Below are positions 52,601 through 63,244 of a stretch of DNA of 64,000 nucleotides, in pieces. Each line of letters starts with the position of its first letter. Position 1 is the stretch's first letter. This stretch comes from Corydoras sp. C115 (taxonomy: Eukaryota > Chordata > Actinopteri > Siluriformes > Callichthyidae), in NCBI GenBank assembly GCA_019802505.1, contig JAFMOC010000021.1, forward strand, positions 5,120,501 to 5,184,500. The letters run 5' to 3'. Below the pieces are notes generated by a model. It worked only from the letters and a program-made list of their open reading frames with translations, did no database searches and was not told the origin of the DNA. The translations under genes were made by a program, and so were the position numbers.

Positions 52601-55600
52601 TCTGTGTGGGTGAGTGTGTGCCCAGCGATGAATTGGCACCCAGCACCCAAAACGTTCTCCCCTGGATGGGCATGGGGAACCACCCCCCCAACCCTAGTAG
52701 AAAATAAAGCGGAAGATAATGGTTGGGGGGATGGATGGGATTTGAATGCTTTACAGTTTGTTAACTGATGCCCATTGTGGGGTATTAACATAAAAAACCT
52801 TTGCTGGTATTTCTTGTGCTGAAAGTTACTTTGTGGAATCTACATGTTCTTTCTGGGCCTGTGTGGGATCCCTTCAGGATCTCTGGTTTCTTCTATATTC
52901 CAAAGACATGCTGATGGTTACACTGAAGATGCTACATTTCCCTCTTACTATGTTGCTTCTAATCAATCAGTTGGGAAAATGACCATTGATTCTTTTCCAG
53001 ATGTTTTGGTAATTAAAACTTACCGCTGCAACATGATTGGCATTGGTGATTTAGATTCTTATTTCCTGTTTTCTGTTGTTTACATGCAATTGAACATGTT
53101 TACATGTTGTTTACATGTAATTGAAAGTTACATTGTATGCATACGTTGTCTACATAACTATAAGCAAAATTACTTTCAGTTTACAATCATTGCTAAAATA
53201 AATGCATCTTAACTGTGCACAAATCATTCTATTAAATAAAGTGAACGTATAAAAGACTTAATAATAGGAGTACATTATTTTCTTTTTGTGAACAGGAATG
53301 GAAGAAATGTATTTCCTTTTGGGTATAAGAAAAGTAAAGCTCTAATTCTGTAATTAGTTTGCATCATTAGATAACTTGATAAACTATTTGTCATAGTAGC
53401 AAGTGTATAGAATCAGTTAAAATGTTTTGTGTTTTGTTGGAAACACCAAAAGTTGTTGGTTTGCTTGTTTAAATTTTCTGATCTTATTCAGGTTTTACAG
53501 ATGGCAGTGTGGTTTTGACTAAAGGTGACATCACTAGAGACCGACACAGCAAAACACTAACGCTTCATGAGGGAAGCAGTCCTGTCACAGGTTTGGCTTT
53601 TCGGCAGGCGGGAAAAGTCACTCACCTTTTTGTAGCCACCATTGAGAAAGTACAGGTATGTTTGCATCATGTGTCCAAATTTGCTCTCTATAGCCACAAC
53701 TGAGTTTTATTGAGCTGCATTTTTCAAAGTGTAAGCTGCCCCCTGGAGAATCATCCAGGTAATGCAGGGGTCCAGACAGCAGACATGTACAAGAAATAAA
53801 CACGTGATGTTTGGTAAAATGTGGTAATTTTAAGCTTAATTACAATCATTTGTAAGTATGTGTTTTATATTATTTAGTTATCAAACCTTTTTGTATTTCT
53901 GTACATCAGCTAAAATGTAGTTTTTGTCTTTGGATGAAATATGTTAGTAAAGAATGTTAATGTTATTGAGGGATTGATTGTACTGCAGATTTTCAGATAT
54001 TTGAATCAGATTCAAATCAATTTTTTTTCATCAAGTACAGGATGTACAAGGAATGGGGCAGGTTTTGACATACATATATAAACTTCAAATAAAATAGTAC
54101 AAAGATAAATATAATATGTAGAATTCGAATAATCAACAAAAAAATACAGGTGCAAATGTGTGCTGAATGACATAGGTGGAACAGTTAAAGTGGAGGAATG
54201 TTGAAACAGTCCTTATTAATTGAGCTGATGATAGTTAGGTTATATCATTCTTAAATTTAAAAATGATAGAGATAATGCTTTAATATATGTCATTTTTTAA
54301 TATATGTTTAATATATGTCATTTTTTTGTTTGTTTTGTTATCAGTGTTACACCCTCTCTGTGAAGGAGTACCCTTGTTTTGATCTGGACACACATGGCTG
54401 TGCACTGCGCTGCTCTGCTTTAACAGATCCCTCTCAAGACTCACAGTTCATTGTAGCAGGAGATGAGTGTGTGTATCTGTACCAGCCTGATGAAAGGGGA
54501 CCCTGTTTTGCCTTTGATGGACATAAGATTCTTGCTCACTGGCACAGGGGCTACTTGCTGCTCATTTCCAGTGACACAAAGTCACCAAACAAGTAGGAAT
54601 CACCATCTGATTCTGTGTACTTGTGTAATTAAGAGCACTTTACTGCAACCTGCAGTTTGTGAAACATTTTGCTTATATAACGAGGAGTATTCATGCTTGT
54701 TATCTTGGCATTTCTGATGGGATGGTAAGATGGAACAGAATTGGCTTGCTATAAATAAAGTCTTTCAATATGCAATTCAATTAATGTTTTATATTATTCA
54801 TTTCCAATTTTCTTTAATGTGATTATAATCTCAGGAACAGTTGTTTGTATGCTATTGTATACTTTTTAGGGTATACTTATTAAACTTGTGCACATTTAAC
54901 AATTCTGTTGCTCTTTATTCTTAGACCTGAATTTGGGAGTAGAGGGACATCACCGACAGAGAAACAGGTCTTGACGATTTATGACCTGGACAACAAGTTT
55001 ATTGCATACAGTGCAGTGTTTGATGATATTATAGATGTTCTAGCTGAGTGGGGCTCATTCTATGTTTTGACAAGAGATGGGAGTATGTTTATGCTCCAGG
55101 AGAAAGACACCCAAACAAAGCTAGAGGTCTGTTAACATAATAATCATTATATTAAAATAAGATATTATCTGCAATGTTGTTTATATATTTTTTAGATTTT
55201 TATTTTTTTTTCCATTTTGGTAACTAAGTGACCGATATACAGTGGTGCCAAAAGCTTGTGAACTCCTTAGAAATTTTCTTTATTTCTGCATAAATTCTAA
55301 ATCTTTATGTTTTTATAGATGCTGTTTAAAAAGAATTTGTTTGTGATGGCAATTAACCTTGCTAAGAGCCAGCATCTGGATAATGATGGTCTTTCTGAGA
55401 TCTTCAGGCAATATGGAGACCATCTTTACATCAAAGGAGATCATGATGGAGCTATTCAACAATATATTCGGTAAGAGCATTCCTCACTAAGCTCTACCTG
55501 ATAAATTTTAATTCACAATTCACTTGATATTTTGTAATTTTATTAAAATTAAAAATAAAGAAGGTGAAAATTAAAGAAGGTGCAAATAAGGAAGGGCAGA

Positions 55601-56271
55601 CTGCAGTAAATTGAGTATTTCTTCTATTATTTATTGCAGAACCATCGGAAAACTGGAGCCCTCTTATGTCATCCGTAAGTTCCTGGATGCTCAGAGAATA
55701 CACAATTTGACGGCATACCTACAGGCTCTTCACAGACAATCCCTGGCCAATGCAGATCACACAACTCTACTACTTAACTGCTACACTAAACTGAAGGACA
55801 GCTCCAAATTGGAGGAGTTTATTAAGGTTTGTTAAAGCAGTGGTTCTCAGTTAAATGTCAGTTACTCCGATACTAAAGTAACATACACTAGCATCTCATA
55901 GCAGTTGAAGAGTAGTTGCTGTAGTTACTTGGTGACAGAATGGACAAGGAGAGGGGATTGGATCAAGGAAGCATATGTCATCATTGCTTCATTTTTGAAC
56001 AGAAGTGTTTTTTTCCCAATTAAACCTAAGAACACAATTTTCCAACTGAAACGTATGGTACAGCATTTTAAATGTCTTTGGTTTAGGTCCTAAAGCGTTT
56101 TCATGATCCACTTTGATTAACAAGTATCCCAATTTGGGTTTAGAGTGTATGGTCAGCAATGGTTCAGTAAGGGCATAGGGCCCTGCTCAGTTGCCCACAT
56201 TAACATTGACAACTTAGTGGACGTGTATGTATATATATATGTGTGTGTGTGTGTGTGCGTGTATATGTGTA

Positions 56272-56366
<95 letters not shown>

Positions 56367-59300
56367 ATTTAGTTTAGAAAATATTTGAGAGCATCTATGA
56401 TATCTGTCTGATTTATTTGTTTTTAGAGTAATGAGAGTGAAGTGCATTTTGATGTGGAGATTGCCATAAAAGTGCTGCGCCAGGCTGGTTACCATAGCCA
56501 TGCTGTTTTCCTAGCAGAGAAACACTCCCATCATGAGTGGTATCTGAAGATCCAGTTGGAGGATTTAAAGGTGATGAAATTTTCGTAAAAGCTTTGTTTA
56601 GACCTTTAGACCTGTTACTGTAGTAAATTCCACATTCAATTATTTCTTTTGCAAAACAATTATATAATATGACTTAGAATAAATATCCTTTATTTTGCAC
56701 CATATGCAGAACTACCAGGAAGCACTACGCTATATTGGACGACTGCCATTTGAGCAGGCAGAGACCAATATGAAGCACTATGGAAAAACCCTCATGCACC
56801 ATGTTCCTGAAAGCACCACTGTGTTGCTGAAGAGGCTGTGCACTGACTATCGACCAAGTCGAGAAACCACTGATGTGGACAGTATGGACAGATTATCAGT
56901 TAATAAGGTTAGGTGTGCTACAGTAAAAATTATATTGATATTTATAGAATAATAGTATAATAAATATAGGCTTTAAAGACAGCTTGAATAACTGAAGATG
57001 TTTCTGTTGGTTCTTTTTTGTTTAATGTGTTTTGTTTTGTCTTTTTTTGCAGGCTAGTTCAGAAGAATTTATTCCCATTTTTGCTAATAACCCAAGAGAG
57101 TTGAAAGAATTCCTTGAACACATGATTATGGTGGATGAAAGTTCACCACAAGGTGTGTATGATACACTGCTGGAGCTTCGACTGCAGGACTGGGCCCATG
57201 AAAAGGATCCAGAGGTGAAGATTATGCACTAATAAACACTAATCTAATTGTACTGTATTAAATTGTATAAAATCTAATAATAAGTATATTAAGGAATATA
57301 TAAGGGTTTTGTAAATGTGGGAAAATTTCTGCTTACTTGGCTACCATGGAAAATTGATAGATTAATTATTTGTGCATATAGTAATATAAAGTATATTTAA
57401 CTTATTTTAAAATTTGCGACCATAAATACATTAAAATATTGACAGTCACTTGATCACACACTGCTTAAGCAGAGCCTAAATGGTATTTTTGTAAGTTAAT
57501 TAACATGTTGAAACTAATGAACAAAGGCACTTTTTATTTAATCTAATCGCAGTCTTTTACATGAAATATAATCAAGGTTGATATTACAGTTGTGGCACTA
57601 TATAAATACAGCACTATATAAAACCGTACATGTAAATAATCTTGCATTAAAAGAATCTTGTAACTGTACTTTAAACATCAGTGTTTAAAATTTTAAAACT
57701 ATTTTTTTTTTTCATAAAGCTTTTTGTCCTAAAATTTCAAGGAACAACTTGTACAAAGTTTTTGTAATTTATAACTCACATTTATTCTTTGACAGAGGAA
57801 GAAGGTCCTGCAGGGGGCAGCATTGAAGCTTCTGACACGTGAAAACACATTGTTTGACAAGGCTCTGGTGTTGTGCCAAATGCATAATTTTAAAGAGGGG
57901 GTTCTTCATCTCTATGAAAAAGGCAAACTGTGAGTTTTCCTTTAAATTACCTCGGTGACATTTATGCTGTGTTTACAGCCTAGGCGTATTTTGCATTAAC
58001 CATAACAAATGTCAATTGTTTTTGCAGGTTTGGTGACTTATGATTCATGACAATATAATGCTAATGTAATACAGCCGTTAAACTACTCAGTTCTATCAAC
58101 ACTACAAACTTTTTTGAACTGTAGACAGAATTAACATGAGCAGTGCACTAAAACCCAGTTCACACCTATAGCAGTTAAACAATATTTTAGTCTTATATCC
58201 TTCACAGTTTTTCAAATTTATCTTGCAAGTCATCAATAACTAAAGTTCACATCCTGACTTGTCTGTTGTCTTTTCAAGCCTTGCTTTTAGATTAATAAAT
58301 TAAGATCTTCAATTGAAGATGTGGCTTTATAATACACTTAATGTATGTTTTGTGCTATAATATTATTTTGCTATTACGAAATACCAAAATATAGCATTCC
58401 ACTGTTATCTTATTATCTTCATATCACCTGACTTGTATGTTTTTTGGAAGAAACTTGGATCAAATTGAATGTGTGTTACAGAATTATTTATTATTATTAT
58501 TTTTTAATGAAATATTTTTTTGAATACATTTTTTTTTTCATTTTGCAGGTACCAACAGATCATGCATTACCACATGCAGAATGAGGAATACTCTAAGGTG
58601 GTGGATGCGTGTAAGCGCTTTGGCACAAATGAGGTTTGTCTGTGGGAACAGGCACTTGGTTACTTTGCACGAAAGGAAGAAGACTGTAAAACCTACATCA
58701 GTGAAGTCCTTCAACACATTGACCAAAACAACCTCATGCCACCGTTGTTGGGTAAATAACTTGTGAACTTTTGCAGCTTTGGGACTTGTGGTACATCTAG
58801 ATGGTGTGGCAGATCTGTTTTCATTATGAAACAGTAGACATGCTACTGAAATGTCACTCAAAAATTGACAAATGTTTGTATGAAGATTCTAATACTTTTT
58901 AGCCTGCAGTTGTAAACATTGACACATGTAAAGACCTTACAACTAATAGTTTTGCAAAACATTTTGACCTTTTATGAAATTAGGTAAGTAGAAGGTATAA
59001 AACGAATTGTTACAGTTGCTGACATTTCTTAACTTGCACTATATCTCATTGTTAGTGTAACAATCACTGAACCTCTGTTCCTATATGGGATCCAATATAA
59101 GATACAGTGCTTAGATTCTTCATTAATATGAGATATAATTATTTTTATATATTATACTTACTTATAATTGCATGCATTAAATGTAATATCTTGAGCCTTA
59201 ATGAGTTCAAAAAACTTTTTTTTTTTTTTACCCTTTTTTTATCAGACATTGAGTTAATTAGGCAGTTTTTTATGTTTAATGTTTTACTGTCATAAATCTG

Positions 59301-60421
59301 CTTCTTTTATTTTATCTTTTGCAGTGGTACAGACACTTGCACATAACTCCACAGCAACTCTTTCAGTAATCAAAGACTACTTGATTAACCATCTACAAAG
59401 AGAAAACAAGCAAATTGAAGATGACGAGAGGAAGATCCAGCAGTACCGAGATGAAACGGCACACCTGCGTTCTGAAATTCAGGAACTCCGTACCAGGTGA
59501 CTGAGACATGTATTTCATAATAAATAAAGACTTGCTTATTATGGAAGTGTGAGAGAGCTCATCTTGAATTCTGAAATTAAATGAATTGCCTTTAGAATAT
59601 TATTATCCACCTTTCAAGAGAGACTTCTTTCTTCTATCTCTGTCATAAAGATCAGCTTTGTTTAAATCTTGTGAGAATGTCAAATGGACAGACATTAAAG
59701 GTCATAATATGCAGGGGTTGTGGGAGGATTGGCATGAATAATTAAGAAACAGAAAGAAAAGAGTTTTCTGAAGGAGAAAGTGGTTACCCAATAAAGGAGA
59801 GTTGTAAATAACAGGTGTTATATGTGAATAACAATGTGGTTATTATATATTCCTCCACATTAATGTCAGTTATTTCCATTATTCATTTAAATATTTTTTT
59901 TCCACAGTGCAAAGATATTTCAAAAGACAAAGTGCAGTATGTGCAACAGCCCTCTTGAGCTGCCTTCTGTGCATTTCCTTTGTGGTCACTCTTTTCATCA
60001 GCACTGTTTTGAAAGCTATGCTGAGAGTGAGACAGAATGTCCTACCTGCACTCCCCAGAACAGGAAGGTGATGGACATGTTGCGAGCACAAGAGCAGAAA
60101 CGGGACTTGCATGATAACTTTAATAAACAGGTAGAGTAATAAAGCAATGTAATGAAATAAAGATTGAGGCACAAATTTTAGTTGATATGTAGCTAATTGT
60201 TGTCAGCTTTATACCTGCATCATCCATTAACATACCTGTTATATATTTTGCAGTTAAGGCTGTCTAATGATGGATTTTCTTTGGTGGCGGATTATTTTGG
60301 TCGTGGAGTTTTTAATAAGCTCACTTTAATAACAGACCCTCCAGTCGGAAAGAGTGGGCATGGAAGCTCAGTAGCTGACTTACAACGGGACCTGCTCATT
60401 CACACCAAAAGAAATGCCTAA
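49655..60421 (+). CDS. vps11: vps11, HOPS/CORVET core subunit
   Basis: Scaffold subunit of the HOPS and CORVET tethers that drive endosome and lysosome fusion. Sixteen coding exons: 49655-49796, 50055-50203, 51729-51864, 53492-53655, 54345-54592, 54925-55126, 55319-55470, 55640-55826, 56427-56570, 56710-56907, 57053-57214, 57796-57929, 58549-58751, 59325-59496, 59908-60130 and 60254-60421. Total 2784 nt, 927 aa (human 941). The N-terminal beta-propeller (MAAFLQWRRFVFFDKE onward) is followed by the alpha-solenoid/CHCR region (TIGKLEPSYVIRKFLDAQRI, HMQNEEYSKVVDACKRFG) and a coiled coil (INHLQRENKQIEDDERKIQQ). A C-terminal RING-H2 follows, with CSMC, CGHSFHQHC and CPTC. The protein ends QRDLLIHTKRNA. 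Every junction keeps frame. Intron 1 is an AT-AC U12-type intron. Divergent from hyou1, as in human. Confidence 0.97.
49797..50054 (+). other. AT-AC U12-type intron in vps11
   Basis: Intron 1 begins ATATCCTT (49797-49804) and ends TTTAC (to 50054). A branch-like TTCTTAAT lies about 14 bases before the end. Splicing here gives Leu-Gly-Asp-Met-Asp-Gly-Gln-Ile-Trp, matching the conserved Gly-Asp-Met-Glu-Gly-Gln-Ile-Trp of vertebrate VPS11. No GT-AG alternative joins in frame to this sequence. Confidence 0.9.
50219..50764. mobile_element. Non-autonomous DNA transposon in vps11 intron 2
   Basis: The left end CACTTACTGGCTATTTTATT and the right end, whose complement reads CACTCACCAGCCAATTTATT, are imperfect inverted repeats of a common teleost MITE-like element (probably Tc1/mariner-related). 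The interior carries GGTGGTGGTGTATCAGTGTG and GGGGGTCCTGATCATCAGAG. No transposase frame. Confidence 0.75.
51963..52443. mobile_element. Tc1-like non-autonomous element in vps11 intron 3
   Basis: The left end TACAGTACTAGTCAAAAGG and the right end, whose complement is GGGACCAGTCAAAGGTTTGG, form inverted repeats of the fish Tc1 type. Part of the interior (GTTGGGGTCCTGACC, GTAAAGGAGAC) is shared with the element at 50219-50764 although the ends differ. Confidence 0.75.
52545..52735 (+). mobile_element. SINE-1 3' fragment in vps11 intron 3
   Basis: TCAATTGAATTCTCCAAATG through CCCAGCGATGAATTGGC to GATAATGG; head missing. A second, more decayed SINE-1 piece (GAATCTACATGTTC to ATTCCAAAGACATGC) lies at about 52836-52912. 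Confidence 0.8.
56228..56362. repeat. (TA)n/(TG)n compound microsatellite
   Basis: TG block, TA block of about 60 bp, then another TG block, in the intron 55827-56426 of vps11. Confidence 0.95.
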
Positions 60422-60785
60422 GTCCTCACAGCGGAAGTTGCATTATGAGTGATTGGGGTGATGAATCTGATGTGTAAACTGTGTTTGGCTGTTCTAAGCT
60501 TTTTAATGTTTATCTGTAAGCTGTAATGTTGGTAAATTTTTCAGGGAGTGTTTTAAACCTGTGGAATTATTCACGTTCAGCAAACTGAAGTAAAATCTCC
60601 CAATCCTGGCTATAACATCACTGTGTGTTAAACTGTTTGTGTTTAATTAACTGTAAACATTGGAACCCTGTAAATGTGTGTTTTTTTTTTTAAAATGGTC
60701 TTATTCAATGTGTAACCTGCAATGCGGATTAATATAATGGTTAATTAAAGAAATTAAATCCCATCTCAATATGATGCAAGGCCAC

Positions 60786-60791
60786 AATAAA
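60786..60791 (+). terminator. Poly(A) signal of vps11
   Basis: AATAAA 365 bases after the stop codon; no AATAAA occurs between the stop and this site. Confidence 0.6.
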
Positions 60792-61074
60792 GCTTTCAAT
60801 AGATGTTGCATTTACCAATAATAAACCTAGTAACCAAAAGCATGGGCCACTGCTCTTGTTTTATAAACATACAATATACAGTAAGTACAAGCGCTGTGAG
60901 ATGCCATATGAATATTGAATAATAATGAGATGCAATATTTTCTGCAATATGAAGCCAATGTAGGAAATTTCACCACATGACCTAATTAACACCATAAGAA
61001 GATCAGAAAAGTGAAGGTTTGCACAAATACATTTTTTTATTTCTATAATTAAAAAAAAAAAAATTTATTTAACA

Positions 61075-61290
61075 GACAGTTCAAGTCATTTATTTATATA
61101 GCACTTTTTACAAGCTTTTTTCACAAAGCAGCTTTACAAAATTAAAAGCTTTTAAACCCCCAAAGAGCAAGCCGAATTGACTGAGGCAAGAAAAAACTCC
61201 CTGTTATGTTGTTCTTTTAAGGAAGAAAAACCCTTGGGAGGACCAAGGCTCAGTGGGGGAACTGATCCTCCTTGAGCGACCGGGCATTAT
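61075..61290 (-). repeat. Dispersed fish repeat, partial
   Basis: TATATAGCACTTTTTACA, CACAAAGCAGCTTTACAAAA, GCAAGAAAAAACTCCCTG and AAGGAAGAAAAACCCTTGGG are the conserved phrases of a very common teleost interspersed repeat. I cannot assign the family or be sure of its orientation. Confidence 0.65.
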
Positions 61291-61836
61291 CAACAGTGTA
61301 GGATACTATTGTACAGATTGTGTTGAGATCGGGTGACTATATTTAACAAATGCAAAAACTCTAACTGGAAAACTATATGTAAGTCCATTAAGGGGGTTCC
61401 TGCAGGTCCGCCAGTCCAATTAATATCCAGGTTCCAGGCTCCCTGGAACAGCATCATTTCAGCACCACACCCCCCATTAATGATGAAGTGGGTGAAGAGG
61501 TGAAACGCCAGCACACACTGATCGCAGATTACCAACCCAACACAGCCAAGCATGAGATCTACACCTTTATCTACAGGGAATTAATTAAACACAAGTTTAA
61601 ATAAATGTGGTTTTAATCCACTTTTAAAGATTAATAATGATTCAGAAGGACAGTATGTGATTTCAGTGACAAACACTTTTAGCAAATATCAAATTTAAAA
61701 CTTGATTACTACCTCACACTCGAAGCTGGGACACACGTTTACTACATGATCACGTTTTTTTTTTTTTAATAGTTTAATGTCTTATTGTCAGAGGTGCATT
61801 TTTGCTCATAAATAACATTTGTTCATCTTTTTCCAG

Positions 61837-61911
61837 GTGTCTCAAGAGGCAAAGTCAAACATTTGCACCTAATGAAAACAATAGCATTCCTCTTAATTTT
61901 ATGTCCAGCAG
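61837..61911 (+). CDS. Candidate signal-peptide exon of an unknown gene
   Basis: Good acceptor (CATCTTTTTCCAG), then an exon with ATG at 61872 encoding MKTIAFLLILCPA and ending after the first base of a codon at donor GTAAAT. Short hydrophobic leader exons ending in phase 1 are typical of immunoglobulin-superfamily receptors. A following open stretch, 62013-62243, could contain a domain exon: it has Cys-Trp-Cys spacing around FAWLHNDKHFITKC but lacks the usual DxGxYxC. It is interrupted by the LTR at 62244. The family is not recognised, and the exon may be chance or a relic. Confidence 0.35.
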
Positions 61912-62243
61912 GTAAATTTTCTAAGAATACATTTTCAATATCGGCATAAAAAGCCCGAAATTAAAATTATTGGTTTAATTTCACAATAAATGTACTCAAT
62001 ACAGAGAACAACATGAATTCATTGAAAAACAAAAAACTTCTATATCTACCAAGCTGCCATTGTGGGCCATGGCCTTCTCAAAAATTAGTTTTTGCTTGGT
62101 TGCATAATGATAAACATTTCATTACAAAATGTAGACCTCATTATTCAAAAAATATTAGCTTGAACACTGAAGAACTTCTAGTAAAAAACATAGGATCTCT
62201 AGTTGCTGTCAGCCATTCTGAAAATTGTATCAAACAATCTTGG

Positions 62244-62601
62244 TGTAACAGGTGCCTAGGGCACCTGTCACCTGTTCTGTGTTTCGTTCCGTTTGTTTCA
62301 GTTAATTAACGTTCATTGGTTCATTAGTTTCGTTAATTAACTCGGTATTGTCATTGGTTTGTTTTGTGCACGTGGTTGGGTGTCTTTTTGTATTTCTTTC
62401 CATTGTTTCTTGTCATCGGGGCTGGTCGTTTGTGTTTTATGTCACTAGTCGTTTGTACCTCATGTTTTTTGGTGCACTTCACCTTTAAATAAACCCATTC
62501 CCTGCTACCTGCGTGCCTGGCTCCCTTCAGCGCGTGTAGACGCGGCGGCTCTGCGCTTTCTATGCGCATCCGCTTTATTCCCGAGGTAGACTACCGTGAC
62601 A
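62244..62601 (+). mobile_element. LTR of a retrotransposon, self-priming type
   Basis: 358 bp from TGTAACAGG to CGTGACA. A perfect inverted repeat CAGGTGCC/GGCACCTG lies just inside the left end. AATAAA is at 62487-62492, followed by a U5-like GC-rich stretch. Directly after the LTR, AACGACCAGCC (62603-62613) is the exact complement of GGCTGGTCGTT (62420-62430) inside the LTR. That is how Tf1/sushi-group Ty3/Gypsy elements prime reverse transcription from their own RNA 5' end. The second LTR and the target duplication lie outside the window. Confidence 0.8.
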
Positions 62602-62724
62602 GAACGACCAGCCAGGAAATTTGGGGAGTCCAGAGCCCAGGTAAGCGCATTTCTAAATTTTTCTTTGCGGGGGCCGTGTAGCCTCGTACTCGCGGCGTTC
62701 CGCCGTGTCCGCGAGTGCGCCGCT

Positions 62725-63243
62725 ATGCGCAGCCCGCCGTCCCGGAGCCGTAAGGACGGCTCGAACAGTGAAATGTCTGAGTACTACGATTCTGATGATG
62801 AGTGGTTATGGAGGTACGGGTACGAAGCGCTCTGCGATGAGGAGGGTCTAGACCTGGTTCAGATATCCGATGATGAGACGGGCGAGTCGTACCTGTATGG
62901 CCATATTCTGCCCATACGAACCCTCATGAACACTGAGGAGTTCTGGACGGACGCTCCGGTCCAGCTTGTTAAACCCCCCGTGGCGAAATCCAGATGCAGA
63001 GCGCGCCGGTGCGGTGCCAAGACGCAGCGTGCGCGCTGCGCGGCTGCTGAGCGCGGTAAGTGTGCTGCGGGGCAGTCACGTGATGCATCCGCGCCGGACC
63101 GCGCTGTGTCTGGATCGCGCTGCGAGGGGGCGGTACCGGAGCCGACACTCGGGGGGGGTAAATGTGGATACATGTGGCGTGAGCGTGGTGTGTCCTTCTG
63201 TCTCGTCTGTTTCGTGTGTCCAGTCCGTCTTCCCCGTGTCTGA
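62725..63243 (+). CDS. Unrecognised ORF inside the LTR element
   Basis: 172 codons from ATG 62725; the frame is also open upstream to the LTR edge. The N-terminal half is acidic and plausible as protein (MSEYYDSDDEWLWRYGYEAL, then LVQISDDETGESYLYGHILP). The later part is Arg/Ala/Cys-rich and looks like low-complexity GC-rich DNA. There is no zinc knuckle, protease, reverse transcriptase or integrase motif, so it is not a normal gag-pol. A donor-like CCCAG/GTAAGC at 62636-62645 might remove the start of the frame. Its acidic, Trp/Tyr-rich segment is the part most likely to be under selection. Confidence 0.35.
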   Translation: MRSPPSRSRKDGSNSEMSEYYDSDDEWLWRYGYEALCDEEGLDLVQISDDETGESYLYGHILPIRTLMNTEEFWTDAPVQLVKPPVAKSRCRARRCGAKTQRARCAAAERGKCAAGQSRDASAPDRAVSGSRCEGAVPEPTLGGGKCGYMWRERGVSFCLVCFVCPVRLPRV

Positions 63244-63244
63244 T

